DNA of 64,000 nucleotides, from the NCBI RefSeq assembly GCF_023023025.1, contig NZ_CP095481.1:248001-312000 (forward strand), given 5' to 3'. Positions 47,401-55,087 of the stretch are shown here, piece after piece (the stretch's first letter is position 1; the number at the start of each line of letters is the position of its first letter). Under the pieces are notes generated by a model that was not told where the DNA came from, made no database searches, and saw nothing but the letters and a program-made list of their open reading frames with translations. The translations under genes and the position numbers were made by a program. This DNA is from Amycolatopsis sp. WQ 127309 (GTDB taxonomy: Bacteria; Actinomycetota; Actinomycetes; Mycobacteriales; Pseudonocardiaceae).

Positions 47401-50400
47401 CCGGCCCGCGCGGTCCTGTGCGGCGAGCAGATCCACGGGCAGCCGGCCCAGCTGGGCGGCGACGTCGTCGACGCCCATCCGGGCCAGCGCGCCTTCGGGG
47501 ATTTCGACGTCGACGACCCCGACACGGCCGTCTCCCAGGTCGGCGACCACCCGGTGCTCCAGGTGCAGCCGCAGCAATCCGGTACGACCAGCCTGCCGCT
47601 CCTCCAGGCCGCGCCGGCCCGTCCCCGAAGCGGCCGGGTTGTGGTACTCGCCGGGTTTGTTCCTGCTCGCGGTGGGAGGCGTCAGCCAGTCGTCGTGGGA
47701 ATCCGTGACGAACCCTTCGGCCAGGTTCGCGGTCGCGGTGCCGCCGGTGACCCGGTCGGGAGTGACGTTCAGCTGCCGGCGCGTCCGGGGAACCCGGTCG
47801 ATCCGCACGTTGTCGCTGAGTGCGGCCAGCTCCCGGGCGACGACCCGCGAATAGACCCGGACGGTCGCGTGCTGGCCGCCGCCGGCCTTCTCCTCGTGCA
47901 GTTCGGGAAGTTCGCCGCCGGCCTTGATCAGGTCCGGGAGCCGGGACCGGAGGGTCGTGTTCGAGAACGCGCCGGCGAGCACCGCGCCGGCCGCGGTTTC
48001 CGGAGCGGCCAGCGCCGGTTTCGCGCCCGCCAGCCGGAGGGCGCGCTCGGCGGCCGCGCGCACCGCGCCCGCGCCACGCATGAACGCCACGCCCGTCATG
48101 CGCGGCAACTCGCCCAGGCCGTCGTCCCGCCACTTCCCGAGCTCCCCTTCCGACACCCGCGCCGGGTCGACGTCGGTGAAGGACGGCTCGGCCGGCCGGG
48201 TGCGCTCCGGCCCGGGCGCCCGCTGGTCGTCGGCGACCGTGCGCCTGGTCAGCACCGTGTCCTTCGAGGCCAGCCGGATCGCGTCGGTACCGCGGACCAG
48301 CTCCAGGTCGAGCCGCAACCCCTGCCGGTAGCGCACGAACGGACCACTCGCCGAGGTGTTGTGGTTCTGGGAGGCCAGTTCCGGATTGCCGACCCGCTGA
48401 CCGGTGGACCTGGCCGCCGTACCCCCGGCGGTCATGCCCTCCGAACCGCTGCTGCCGGTGTCGGCGTCGCTGTACACGCCGCGCAGCCCCAGCCGCAGCG
48501 ACCCGCTGATCGACGTACCCCGGGTGGTCCCGGTGTCGCTGCTGCCCGAGTTGTAGTTCCAGTTGTCGATGTCCGAGCCGTCGTGGACGACGTCGGCGAA
48601 CTCGGTGCCGGTCGGGACGGCCTTGAGCCGCAGGAGCTGGGTGCCGGTGGTGAAGGTGCCGCGTTCGTAGAGCGGGATGTCGGCGCCTCCGTCGAGCGCG
48701 TCGTCGACGAGGGCCGCGATCGCCTGCGGCGAACCGAAGTCGAGCGTGCGGCGCAGGTTGTTCATCGTGTCGTCGAACACGGACTTGGACAGCAGCGAGG
48801 AATCGAGCGCCCGCAGCGCCGCTTCCGCGTCCTTGAGGAACTCGCCGACCTCGGGCGCCTGCTCGTACGATTCCGTGCCGAACCCGCCGGTGGTCTTCAC
48901 CCCGGCCGGGGTCGGTGGGGTGAGCGCGCTCGCCGGTGGCGTGCGCGGCTCGGCGGCCGGCAGCAAGCCCGCTTCCCGGGCCTGTGCCTCGGACATCCGC
49001 ACGAACACGCCCCCCGGGAGGTGGACCACCGAACCCGCTCGCCCGACGCTGCCGTCGACCACGCTTTCCGAGCGGACCTCGGCCACCATCCGGACCGCGG
49101 CGTCGTACCGGACCAGGAAGGCCCGGCCGTTGCCGCCCTCGGCACCGCCTCGGTGCATGCGCTCGTAGCCACCGGAAAACTCGAGCGACTTGTCCTTGCC
49201 GCGGATCCACGGTGTCCAGCTCGCCCCGGCGCTCAGCTGGCCGCGGCCCGCCGCGGCCCCGGGACGCAGGTAGCTGCCCAGCTGCAGCACGGCGGAGACA
49301 GCGCGCCGGCGAACCGACTCCCCGCTGATCCGGTGGCCCCCGACGAACGAGGTCTCCGCGTCACCGTGCGGCCCGACCGCCACCACCACCGGGTCGCTCA
49401 GCGCCACCCGGGTGGCCACTGTGCCCACCCGATCGGCGGCCCGGCGCGCGTACCGGAGTTCGCTGGACGTCGCGCCACTGCCGAGGAGCCTCGGCAGCTG
49501 GTTCCGGAGCGCTTCCGGCTCGAACATGCGTTCGACGCGACTGTGGGATTCACCGCCGGGCAAGGTCAGGGCCGAGTCGTGCTTCGCGGCCACGTCGAGC
49601 AGCCGCAGCGCTTCGTCCTGGAGGACCTCCGCGCCGGTGATGGCCTCCGCCCGCATGAACCGCGGCGCGGAAGAGGGTTCGAGCAGCAGGTCGCCGATCG
49701 ACGGCGTGTCGGCCTCGGCCAGGCCGATCACCCCCGGCTTGCCGGGGGCGAACGCGCTGAGGTCCGTGCGGGAGACCACTGCGTCGTCGACCCACAGCTC
49801 GACCTTGCCCTTGATCGGCGGTCCGAGCTCGGCTTGCGGGACCCGGGTGACCCGCGGCACCTGGCGCAGCGGCGAACCGGGGGTGACTCTGCGGACCCAG
49901 GCGCGCCTGCGGGTGTAACTCGTCACCTCGATCTCGAATTCGACGTCGTGCTCGAACACTTGCGTATCCGGGCTGCCCAGGTTCCAGTCGAGCCGGTCGG
50001 TCTGCGTGTCGGCCGTGTTCTTCCACATCTTGTCGTCGGTGTACCGCAGCGGGGTGAAGGTGAGGTCGGCCATCCCGCTGGCGGCGTCCGTCGAGGGCAA
50101 GAGCACGGCCCGGCCCTCGGCACCCGCGCTCCAGCCGAACTCGGTCGTCGCGCCGTCGGCGAGCACCGGCCGGTTTTCGCCGGTTGTCAACACCGTGCGA
50201 CCGCTCGCCTGGCCGAGGTGCAGTCCCGCGGACAGCTTCGCCCGGACCCGTACCTGGACGTATTCGTTGGTGAACAGGCCCCGGCGCTTGAACCGGGCCG
50301 GCACCCCGGGGCCGAGCAGGCTGTCCAGCCGCGAGCGCAGCGCGGTCGGCGAGAACGAGGTCAGCAGCTTGCGCAGGTTCGCGAACCGCTCGCGCGCCTC

Positions 50401-53400
50401 CCAGCCGTCGCCCTTCGCGGGATTGGGCCGTGCCCCGCTGTCCCAGTCCGGAAGGAACTTGTCGAAGCCCTTGCGTGCCCGGAGGATGTTTTCGACGCGC
50501 TTCGCCACGTGCACGGCCGGTTCGAAAGCACCCGCGGTGACCTGCCCGCCCGCCGCCGCGGCCGGCAGGTAGGGCGGTTCGAACCGCGGCTCGTCCGTCG
50601 GGACGAGCTTGTCCCTGGTGCCCTGGGGCACGGGCAGGCCCTGCGCCTTCGCTTCCGGGAGCCCGAGCCGCAGGTAGGTCGTGGCGGGCACGACGACCTC
50701 ATGGCCCTCGGACGTCGTGATCTTCAGGTCCGTGACGACCTTGTACAGCCCGAGCTCTCCTGTGGCGAACAGCGCCGTGCCCGAGCTGGTGTGGATGCCG
50801 CTCTTCGCGACGCGCGTGACCTTCGCGGCGGCGCCCCCGACGGCACCGCCGACCGCCCGGAAGAGGTCCGAAACACCCGCCATGCCGCCGGCCCCGCCTT
50901 CGACCTGCAGCCCGGACACCGCGGAGGCGGTGGTGACGTCGCCGACGTCGGTCGTGTCGGTGAAACCCACCTTCTCCCGATCAGGCAGGATCCCGACGAG
51001 TTCGGCGGCGCGGGGGGTCGCCGTGATCCGGAGCGCCTGGCGGTAACTGCCGTGCGAGCTGGCCAGATCGGCCGAGAAAACGGGGTGGCCCGACAACGCG
51101 GTGCGCATGAGGGGCCGGAGGCCGGTTCCGGTGAGCAGTTCCCGCAGCTCCGATCGCCCGGGTGCGCCCAGCTTCGTCACCGACGGGTGCAGCACCCCGG
51201 TGACCGCGCTGAACAGCGCCGCTTCGTCCACCTGCACCACATCGGGCATGAGGAACTCGATCCGCTGGGCCCAGTCCGGCCGCACCGGCCCGGTCTGTTC
51301 GATCTCGCCGGGCTCGGTCATGGTCCGGAGCGTGTCAGGCAGCAGCAGCTCGATCTTCTCGCCCTGGACCACTCCGCTGACCGCGCGGCCTCGCGCGTCG
51401 GTGACGGTGACGTGGTAGGTCACCGTCACCTCGGCCTTCGACGCCGGGCCACTCGCCCGCACCGACCCGTGCGCCGTGGTGGTGGTGCCGTCGGCGTGCC
51501 GGCGCCCCGGGGCACCGACCGGTGCCGACGCCGACGCCCAGACCGAGAGACCGGCGCCCGTCAGCATCGCCGAGGCCCCCGTGCCCAGGTTCGTCACCCG
51601 GGTGTCGTTGCGGGTGGCCGAGTGGGTGACCTGGTCCTGGTCCTTGATGTGCCCCACGGTGACGGACGACGACGGCTCGATCTCGTCCGCGGTCACGGCG
51701 TCGAGATCCGGCTCCGCCCGGACGTCGACTTCGAACCACTCCGCACCGACCCGCACCGGCGCGAAGCGTCGCTGACCGAGGATCGACTCGTAGCGGGCAC
51801 GGTTCAGGAACGTCGAGATCGCCTCGAGCCCTTCCGGTTCCCCTTCGGTGAAGGTACCCAGCAGCTTCCCGGCCAGGGCCTGGACCTTTTCCGCACCGCT
51901 CGCCTTGCCCTTGATGGTCACCCCGCCGAGTGCGGTGCCGCTGCGGGCGTACTCGGGCAGCTGCTCGCGGAACGGGCGCGGGTCCGGGGATTCGGCGGCG
52001 TCGTCGGCGGCGGTGGTGGCCCTCGAGAGGCTCGATACGGCGTCGGAGTCGTCGGCGACCGTGGTCGCATCGGAGAAGCGGCGGGATTTCCCGCTCCGGC
52101 TCGAGCCCGAGTCCGCCGAACCGGTTCCGTGGTGGGTGACCTCACCGAGGACGACGGACCCGGGCGCAGGCCGTCTTCCGGGCTCCAGCCTCCGCAGCGT
52201 CCCCGTACCGGTCACCTCCGCGGCGAGACCGTGGCTGTAGGACTCCACCCGGTCGGCGACCCGGGCCCGGCGGGCGAGATCCTGCACCACGGTGGCGTCG
52301 GCGTCGTCGAACCCGCAGGACACGATCATCGCCTTGCGCCAGGGCTTCAGCTCGCCCGTCGCGGACAACCCCCGGTTCACCTCGGCCAGCCGATCGACCA
52401 GCTGCCGGGCCCGGTCCAGCCGCGACTCGCCCAGGTTCGCCGTCTCCCCGTGCAGCAGCACCTTCACCCCGTCGACGTCCGCGCCGGCCCCCCGGGCGAA
52501 GCCGGCCGCGACCGTGGCGGCCTGGTCCGCGGGCAGGAAGGCCACGCCGACGAAGGACCCGCTTTCGTCCCGCAGCACCTGCGTGCGGGGCGCGGTACCG
52601 GCCTGTGCACCGGGAACGTTGACATCGTTGACAGCAAGGTCGCCGCGCGGAGCCGTGCCGACGAGGGGAACACCGCCGACGTGCGTGCTCTCCGCTTGCA
52701 CCGCGCTGTGCCCGGCCGCGTCCCGATGTGCGTCGGCGGACCGGGCCGTACCGGCGCCGACGTCGGTCACGGCACCGTGCGGAACCGAGGCGGCCGGCTC
52801 CGGCTGGGCTCCGAGTCCAGGCGTGCTCCCGTTCACGGCCACGCGCTGCGGCGTGACCGCGGTGTCAGCCCGCGGCTGCTCGGTGTCGCCGGTCGTCACG
52901 GGCGACGTGGTGGTCTGCCGGGCCGACAGCCCGGAATCGCCGCCGAGGAAATGACTCGCGGCAGCGGAGACGCTCGCCGCGGCCTGGCGCCCCGGCGGAA
53001 CTGCGACCGGACCGGCCACCGAAGACTCGATACCCGGCACAGCACGGCCGGCCACCGTCGCGACACCCGGCACAGCACGCCCGGCCACCGTCGCGACACC
53101 CGGCACAGCACGGCCGGCCACCGTCGCAACGCTGGTGTAGCTGGGCGGTGCGGCAGCGCGGGCCGGATCGGGCGCAGTCGCCTCCCCGCCCGGGGCCGAG
53201 CGCCCGGCGCTGCTCGTGACCGTCGCCGAACCGAGCCGCGAGGACGAATTCGCGCCGGTCGCCCCTGGGTCGGTGAGGGCCGTCCGGTCGTGGACGGTGT
53301 TCCCTCCGGGCGTGCGGCTGTCGCCGGTAGCCGCGGTGGCGTAGACGGTGCCGAGAGGCTTGCCGGCGGACGGAGCGACGGGGGTGGATCGGTATCCCTC

Positions 53401-54660
53401 GTCGAGCGCGGCGACGGCGCTGTAGGGAGGCGGTGCGGCTTCTTCGCTCGAGCCGAGCTGTTCGTCAGAAGCCCCGCCACGGCCGAACGTCTCGTAACCG
53501 GCCTTGTCGCCACCAGTCGTGCCGGTGCCAGCCTTCTCGCCACCAGCCGTCCCGGTACTGACCTTCTCGCCGCCGGTTTCCTCGCCGGGCTTGCCGGTGT
53601 CGGCCGTGCCGGAACCCGGCTTCTCACCACCACTTTCCCCGGCGTCAGGCTCGGCGGCGGTGATGTCCGGAATGGACAGTGTGGGTGCGTGCAGCTGCCC
53701 GGCCGCCGCCAGCTCGCCGTCCAGCGACTCGCTGCCACTGCCGGTCGTGGTGACGTGCCGCCTGCCGCCCATCGCGCCGAACGCGCTCAGGGCACCCAGT
53801 CCCGGGTTCGCTCCGGCGTTCCCCGTCGCCGCGTTCACCACCGGCGCGCTGAGCACCACCGTGATGGCCTGCCCCGCCCCGTACGCCACCTGCCCCAGTG
53901 CCCGCGCGTACCCCGGAGTCTCCTTCCCCAGCCGGCCGGCCGTGTCCCGGACCACCAGCGCGCCGGCGTGGAACACACCCGCGAACGCGCCCCCCAGCCC
54001 GCCGCCCACGAACGACCCCAGCAGGGACTGCGTATCGAACTTCGTTCGGTCGCCCGCAAGGACCTGACCGGCCTGGATCGACAGGTCCAGGCCCCCCATC
54101 AGCCCCGCGCCGATCGCCGCGAACTTTCCCGCCTGTACGCCGACCCGGGCCAGACCGCGCGCCGCACCCGACACCGTCAACGACTCCAGCTGCGTCACCA
54201 GCGCCCGCCACAACGCCGCCAGGGCCGCCCGCGCCCCCGCCTCCACCACCCCCACGAACAACGCCCCGACCAGCGTCGACACCAGCTCCAGGATCGTGAC
54301 CAGTGCCAGTGCCGCCATCACCCCGAACATGATCTTCGACTTGAGCACGTCCGCGGCGGCGTTCTTCGCCAGATCGGCGGACTCCTTCGCACCCAGCACC
54401 AGCTGCGCCGCAGCCGTCGGCGCATCCTTCGACAACCAGAACCCGAGCGCCTGTCCCACTTCGCCCACCAACGCCGCCAGGACTCCCGACCCCCCGTCCG
54501 CCAGCTCGGGCTCCAGCTCCTCCAACGCCGCCACGAGATCGTCCCAAAAGCGCGCCAGCGCTTTCAGCCCCGGCTCACTGCTCTCCGGCCACCGAGCACC
54601 CAGCACCACGTTGAAAAATCGCTGGAGATCCTCCGGCAAATGCACTGCTTCGTCACTCAC
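38491..54660 (-). CDS. Giant (5,389-residue) probable type VII-exported protein with a single cysteine
   Basis: The N-terminus (residues 1-285) is a helical domain with a GxxxG-rich hydrophobic stretch, of the WXG100-like type found in CpnT and other large ESX effectors. A low-complexity Gly/Thr/Ser/Pro region follows (about 300-640), with PPxY-like motifs and a triplicated 11-residue repeat. Residues about 700-860 hold the only cysteine I found, Cys782 (MIVSCGF), 45 residues after His737 (VLLHGET). From about 1020 to 4700 there are at least eight beta-rich Gly/Ser segments alternating with helical stretches. The C-terminus carries two copies of a roughly 230-residue module and no toxin domain I recognise. 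The GTG start has GGAGG nine bases upstream. It resembles the actinomycete proteins I recall being annotated with a 'lonely Cys domain'. Confidence 0.85.
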   Translation of the reverse strand: MSDEAVHLPEDLQRFFNVVLGARWPESSEPGLKALARFWDDLVAALEELEPELADGGSGVLAALVGEVGQALGFWLSKDAPTAAAQLVLGAKESADLAKNAAADVLKSKIMFGVMAALALVTILELVSTLVGALFVGVVEAGARAALAALWRALVTQLESLTVSGAARGLARVGVQAGKFAAIGAGLMGGLDLSIQAGQVLAGDRTKFDTQSLLGSFVGGGLGGAFAGVFHAGALVVRDTAGRLGKETPGYARALGQVAYGAGQAITVVLSAPVVNAATGNAGANPGLGALSAFGAMGGRRHVTTTGSGSESLDGELAAAGQLHAPTLSIPDITAAEPDAGESGGEKPGSGTADTGKPGEETGGEKVSTGTAGGEKAGTGTTGGDKAGYETFGRGGASDEQLGSSEEAAPPPYSAVAALDEGYRSTPVAPSAGKPLGTVYATAATGDSRTPGGNTVHDRTALTDPGATGANSSSRLGSATVTSSAGRSAPGGEATAPDPARAAAPPSYTSVATVAGRAVPGVATVAGRAVPGVATVAGRAVPGIESSVAGPVAVPPGRQAAASVSAAASHFLGGDSGLSARQTTTSPVTTGDTEQPRADTAVTPQRVAVNGSTPGLGAQPEPAASVPHGAVTDVGAGTARSADAHRDAAGHSAVQAESTHVGGVPLVGTAPRGDLAVNDVNVPGAQAGTAPRTQVLRDESGSFVGVAFLPADQAATVAAGFARGAGADVDGVKVLLHGETANLGESRLDRARQLVDRLAEVNRGLSATGELKPWRKAMIVSCGFDDADATVVQDLARRARVADRVESYSHGLAAEVTGTGTLRRLEPGRRPAPGSVVLGEVTHHGTGSADSGSSRSGKSRRFSDATTVADDSDAVSSLSRATTAADDAAESPDPRPFREQLPEYARSGTALGGVTIKGKASGAEKVQALAGKLLGTFTEGEPEGLEAISTFLNRARYESILGQRRFAPVRVGAEWFEVDVRAEPDLDAVTADEIEPSSSVTVGHIKDQDQVTHSATRNDTRVTNLGTGASAMLTGAGLSVWASASAPVGAPGRRHADGTTTTAHGSVRASGPASKAEVTVTYHVTVTDARGRAVSGVVQGEKIELLLPDTLRTMTEPGEIEQTGPVRPDWAQRIEFLMPDVVQVDEAALFSAVTGVLHPSVTKLGAPGRSELRELLTGTGLRPLMRTALSGHPVFSADLASSHGSYRQALRITATPRAAELVGILPDREKVGFTDTTDVGDVTTASAVSGLQVEGGAGGMAGVSDLFRAVGGAVGGAAAKVTRVAKSGIHTSSGTALFATGELGLYKVVTDLKITTSEGHEVVVPATTYLRLGLPEAKAQGLPVPQGTRDKLVPTDEPRFEPPYLPAAAAGGQVTAGAFEPAVHVAKRVENILRARKGFDKFLPDWDSGARPNPAKGDGWEARERFANLRKLLTSFSPTALRSRLDSLLGPGVPARFKRRGLFTNEYVQVRVRAKLSAGLHLGQASGRTVLTTGENRPVLADGATTEFGWSAGAEGRAVLLPSTDAASGMADLTFTPLRYTDDKMWKNTADTQTDRLDWNLGSPDTQVFEHDVEFEIEVTSYTRRRAWVRRVTPGSPLRQVPRVTRVPQAELGPPIKGKVELWVDDAVVSRTDLSAFAPGKPGVIGLAEADTPSIGDLLLEPSSAPRFMRAEAITGAEVLQDEALRLLDVAAKHDSALTLPGGESHSRVERMFEPEALRNQLPRLLGSGATSSELRYARRAADRVGTVATRVALSDPVVVAVGPHGDAETSFVGGHRISGESVRRRAVSAVLQLGSYLRPGAAAGRGQLSAGASWTPWIRGKDKSLEFSGGYERMHRGGAEGGNGRAFLVRYDAAVRMVAEVRSESVVDGSVGRAGSVVHLPGGVFVRMSEAQAREAGLLPAAEPRTPPASALTPPTPAGVKTTGGFGTESYEQAPEVGEFLKDAEAALRALDSSLLSKSVFDDTMNNLRRTLDFGSPQAIAALVDDALDGGADIPLYERGTFTTGTQLLRLKAVPTGTEFADVVHDGSDIDNWNYNSGSSDTGTTRGTSISGSLRLGLRGVYSDADTGSSGSEGMTAGGTAARSTGQRVGNPELASQNHNTSASGPFVRYRQGLRLDLELVRGTDAIRLASKDTVLTRRTVADDQRAPGPERTRPAEPSFTDVDPARVSEGELGKWRDDGLGELPRMTGVAFMRGAGAVRAAAERALRLAGAKPALAAPETAAGAVLAGAFSNTTLRSRLPDLIKAGGELPELHEEKAGGGQHATVRVYSRVVARELAALSDNVRIDRVPRTRRQLNVTPDRVTGGTATANLAEGFVTDSHDDWLTPPTASRNKPGEYHNPAASGTGRRGLEERQAGRTGLLRLHLEHRVVADLGDGRVGVVDVEIPEGALARMGVDDVAAQLGRLPVDLLAAQDRAGRAATRWRAAEQDATTAQRALDDLWLEQTALRSKAAADFQALAGRLGHTGDDPVAAAESAMSKTAAAWRKVVGEAAESAGSGSRRADAGDETVSASQLELLSPATAKLFAMRSEHLAEQATITARIDEARESARASLKRADAARDQWLGAKEAVDRQVDEFNRAGAEAAPGRLETIAEETSEELATAATETSAPAGPSRSGKGKAVAIQSASEVSHDDASAPVKPSRRFRLAGYLLRNRTFGPAVQLGKTEGAEHVVAAATGLGGAKVAAGDVEKLRHAAENEVRGLNAAGRIFTLGGQRVRVQADPDWSRATPVDGDAAPASAAGSWDRRTKVALATGKTPKLSIAYFLPMVPGMFGLGMVNVPTGPGFQRRAGHHEADGKTTGIALPVDAKGGNTGYRGMRTAEVPLVFTMTPVDAEGRPEGPAVTVGAPAQQAGKPVTVRMSVPDGLRTDGRSVPVPAALPAAVLEGAALRTAVTGQYKGKPVSRKAAAGPDVAEQVIRTGRLGSKKARNAVRDLLRPENVEQLLPAMAVSPDQAATGAGWVSSHALLPDGNPLRKLLPTKTRRLQLRAVARQVAYLETIDGAVYRETDTETATSDASGAVTRDWSTSFGAGPGFDVGFVSVAGGPTAGVGLSVAHGLDEANQTGSERTTTRTAPVVRYRTTYDLEVRFSGRPATTFADALDGYHWTSPENAARAGITAGEDGAPARPVPREELGHAVATAALELPAASELLSSMMRESAHTIPGHHRWKWRDTTFATRFDDPKFKKGLSAGYERQLGRTEEIEGAVSGENLARRAPEMLTDQPLTVELEPEPGRGHDYHAAFRVAAALESGLVDLGPAEATPTADTLAETTRSTTSATRTRELMGGVVGRVYSALAGGMALATGYSKVSRSSVKAVTQEQSTGSTGGGVTGSELDEAGAVRPEPMRRYAARVRLTVSGTHWSRHNDLVRAVTPGAPGKQAPTVHELKIVDPTAAEQGRRPGTVVADVVLELPASRAAELGTHVEPVGRKRLTEPEMESGTELRRGLSRDYDGIRIVSLNGAENVRESVRTQLLLAGRDPALSAPDGENSRLIDQRLSERSARTDRRFFSRPTTLTGFRWHRRRANAEASAQVSHVLRDPEVLDTVWQQPDGSITTTRTTGQSKTTGWHQANALEPAWVPVGHAESHALGLEGHPLGLLLAELHLWKGGRTKGRSRQTSTETTTALRGEPKRVHLVKAGVESTVQVEVRHRGNLDRWGLKKAKTPRRAGEQFTQPGAALVLATDEQLERIRVTQAAVDAWRATGDETAVAGAPDAPGTDLREPFEPVPAGHRLGRPRWADAALEPVDLSGHIVPLREALRRRLGQEVAERLLPVSRLPGTIDNTSRAEGFLSHINAALTEAANGGSSASLRLDGLISGETYDLVVGAELSGPAVPRGIEHADLTKSGSVSVTDRLTKSFTRVLAELVSLFQPAVMLQSEQRLAGAEAHPGLHGAPYGDVGFGFGNASEWLKQTKTVQEDNATGYTQSERVQGGLAAHSADVLFDVRIERNGERIVAAPDVRTVTTRSAVEDVVPDAEAAPSPGEIVVRKASDGDPAALAEWHNAPDVERLPALDRFRAVDFRGDTTDLVRGIELGIEQVGAGVDAQTRRMLRSALLPTRLTTQLPTLDSDGTQLEVPPQLGVKVFVHARNFERAGLNGVSDRIRMTATRTHTGGRHTEIESETEHAVLALPFLAAGVPQAPSSASYADGRQAFGGISDWVIPIEPLGGRGVGTEQGESSSYGGPELPSADSLAADRETLTSLWGHGTEFRIVVESQSSLFGRRAVVDVSFDRGYEIRRGDRADHVPGPVKAAATEFAVRDAAWTAARALHRAKPDDEDRAASVAEAEAAWWRAKARYDRVLAAARQDPALSGRAPTTRLVVPGAAAELPVQQRSELLQVARAALDIVKAGKRPVVRYRVRGDLGSGQAARDFTTVGNSLTKVLALAQTGASEAQLTKGDAGMATTPHFVPGEGATQVEIWVEAVPLRPARDVPAAAAKGGVSGADTIESGPSRGVAGAEVRESGASKGGDPGLDTMASFLAPTGAAAEAFAHPDAWAGLRAAAPVEQVQTERFDPAKKAADGWLTRIGYESRRIEHAPGQWVRELTVRLHTRPVTPDVTAADIERVQKRLVNALDRNVNGRHRLRNGDQLHLRAEFGTFDPATGNLRYEGPIHGTAHLHTGDHTDQSSWSVRAEDFELLDEHRHYLGLRERYTDGDALFRPTGSPRTGPAGSALLDDPTQLGLSEAERTYLDDSMSGLRPHDLPLSARSVPVPKHRRNEPHSVHPLWQDPGQPWVDGGKAGASLRPPGAPKRRATTTPDGESKRPRYGDTEPHPVRSAPGNAYLPNWGLDVSGNGLWTVPSPGEGLPLAARMSGQADFESLLSDQIAALRGAGAEPTAGVEIRDDALPAPPRSQDSDRDGSEVAGAPAGGKWDLANREDHPHIHDAASRVALEMMSAGDGIPGKRRVARRLLALGIVQAGQFKLEEFIEDDLIRVTGVRTRSEGSSDVVDRSGPPSVTDADDHQQIKDLAYDKVLRKDFVDKPFDPANIAPTFVAAQLREAGLVRGDRAAVAKVIGDAVRRANADAARQRTAADGTAGPGDPQPTADPVATTGPEPAAIPAGLSLAETRELDGEAGGSGGQDSAPVGAMPEEVRSPSADIGLLPAFGSPTWTEPSWSPEISVRAEEVFGNAHLPNWGLGDSVPGLWDTDLAAGRPVDAEAETWPDLFYDRAEDAAGTASGTPFQESSSAGSPPRGDGPEPIAADPPVPAEPHEPLPSIGGWDDFAVIREAARTESLAALARGEAVSTKTIAVKLMAMGVRYGHGTVEEIIAEAVSDAIDSTGLLTFSDPAHQQKIIDLAYDMVVNRTFRGQPFDVNNVSATFISAELVDGGSVRGNRSSIGFLIKDAVRRANEDFALRVSRPGEAAAAPAGEGTGRGPARRDPAAGTG
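38585..40320 (-). repeat. Duplicated C-terminal module of the giant protein
   Basis: Two copies, at about 39565-40320 and 38585-39275, share the order GNAYLPNWGL / GNAHLPNWGL, then a helical part (LLALGIVQ... / LMAMGVRY...), then HQQIKDLAYDKV / HQQKIIDLAYDMV, PFDPANIAPTFVAAQL / PFDVNNVSATFISAEL, and DAVRRANADAA / DAVRRANEDFA. The divergence suggests an old duplication. The domain is not one I recognise. Confidence 0.75.
53032..53130 (-). repeat. Three tandem 33-base repeats inside the giant gene
   Basis: Three near-identical 33-base units encode the peptide VATVAGRAVPG three times. They lie in the low-complexity linker between the N-terminal helical domain and the single-cysteine region. Such a repeat can expand or contract by slippage, giving variable linker length. 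Confidence 0.85.
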
Positions 54661-55087
54661 CGCACTTCACCTCCCTTCGCGGAATCGCCACTTCTGAGCT
54701 AGGAGCCAAAAGGGATTCGCGGTGGCACAAACGCGGTTGACCAGGCAGAACCGTCCGGTTTGCAGCTCGTGGACGCGGCACCTCCTGACGGACTGCTCAT
54801 GACCCACCTCACAGGACAGGGTTTTTTCCAGCGAAGATTTTTGCGACTCGAAATATCGGGATCCTCCACATCTAAGGAACATCCCTCACGAGGGCGGTCC
54901 GCGCCGACGTCGAGCTCTTCACCCCGAGCTTCACCCGCGGCGACGGCCTCTGGCTCGCCGGACGCCCCATCGGGCACAACTCGTGGCCGAACCGACGCGT
55001 CCGCTTTCCGGCGGCGGGAGCCGCGGTCACCCTGCGAAGAATGATCACGGAACCGGGCACCACCTACCCGCAGACCGAGGGAACCCC
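54661..55087. other. Divergent intergenic region before the giant gene
   Basis: These 427 bases separate the giant gene (minus strand) from a DUF2231 gene (plus strand) and should hold both promoters. A lower-GC stretch with T/A-rich patches lies at about 54820-54870. Short open frames are present, one of them (minus strand, 54872-55063) ending in KLGVKSSTSARTALVRDVP, vaguely like the end of a LuxR domain. No gene is supported. Confidence 0.5.

Noticed and set aside
47116..54702. Plus-strand open frame of 2,528 codons opposite the giant gene
   Set aside because: It is antisense to a supported gene, has no ribosome site or recognisable domain, and has the Arg/Gly/Ala-rich composition that high-GC complementary frames give.
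54872..54960. Possible remnant of a LuxR helix-turn-helix (KLGVKSSTSARTALVR)
   Set aside because: Only about 15 residues look similar, too few to separate from chance.
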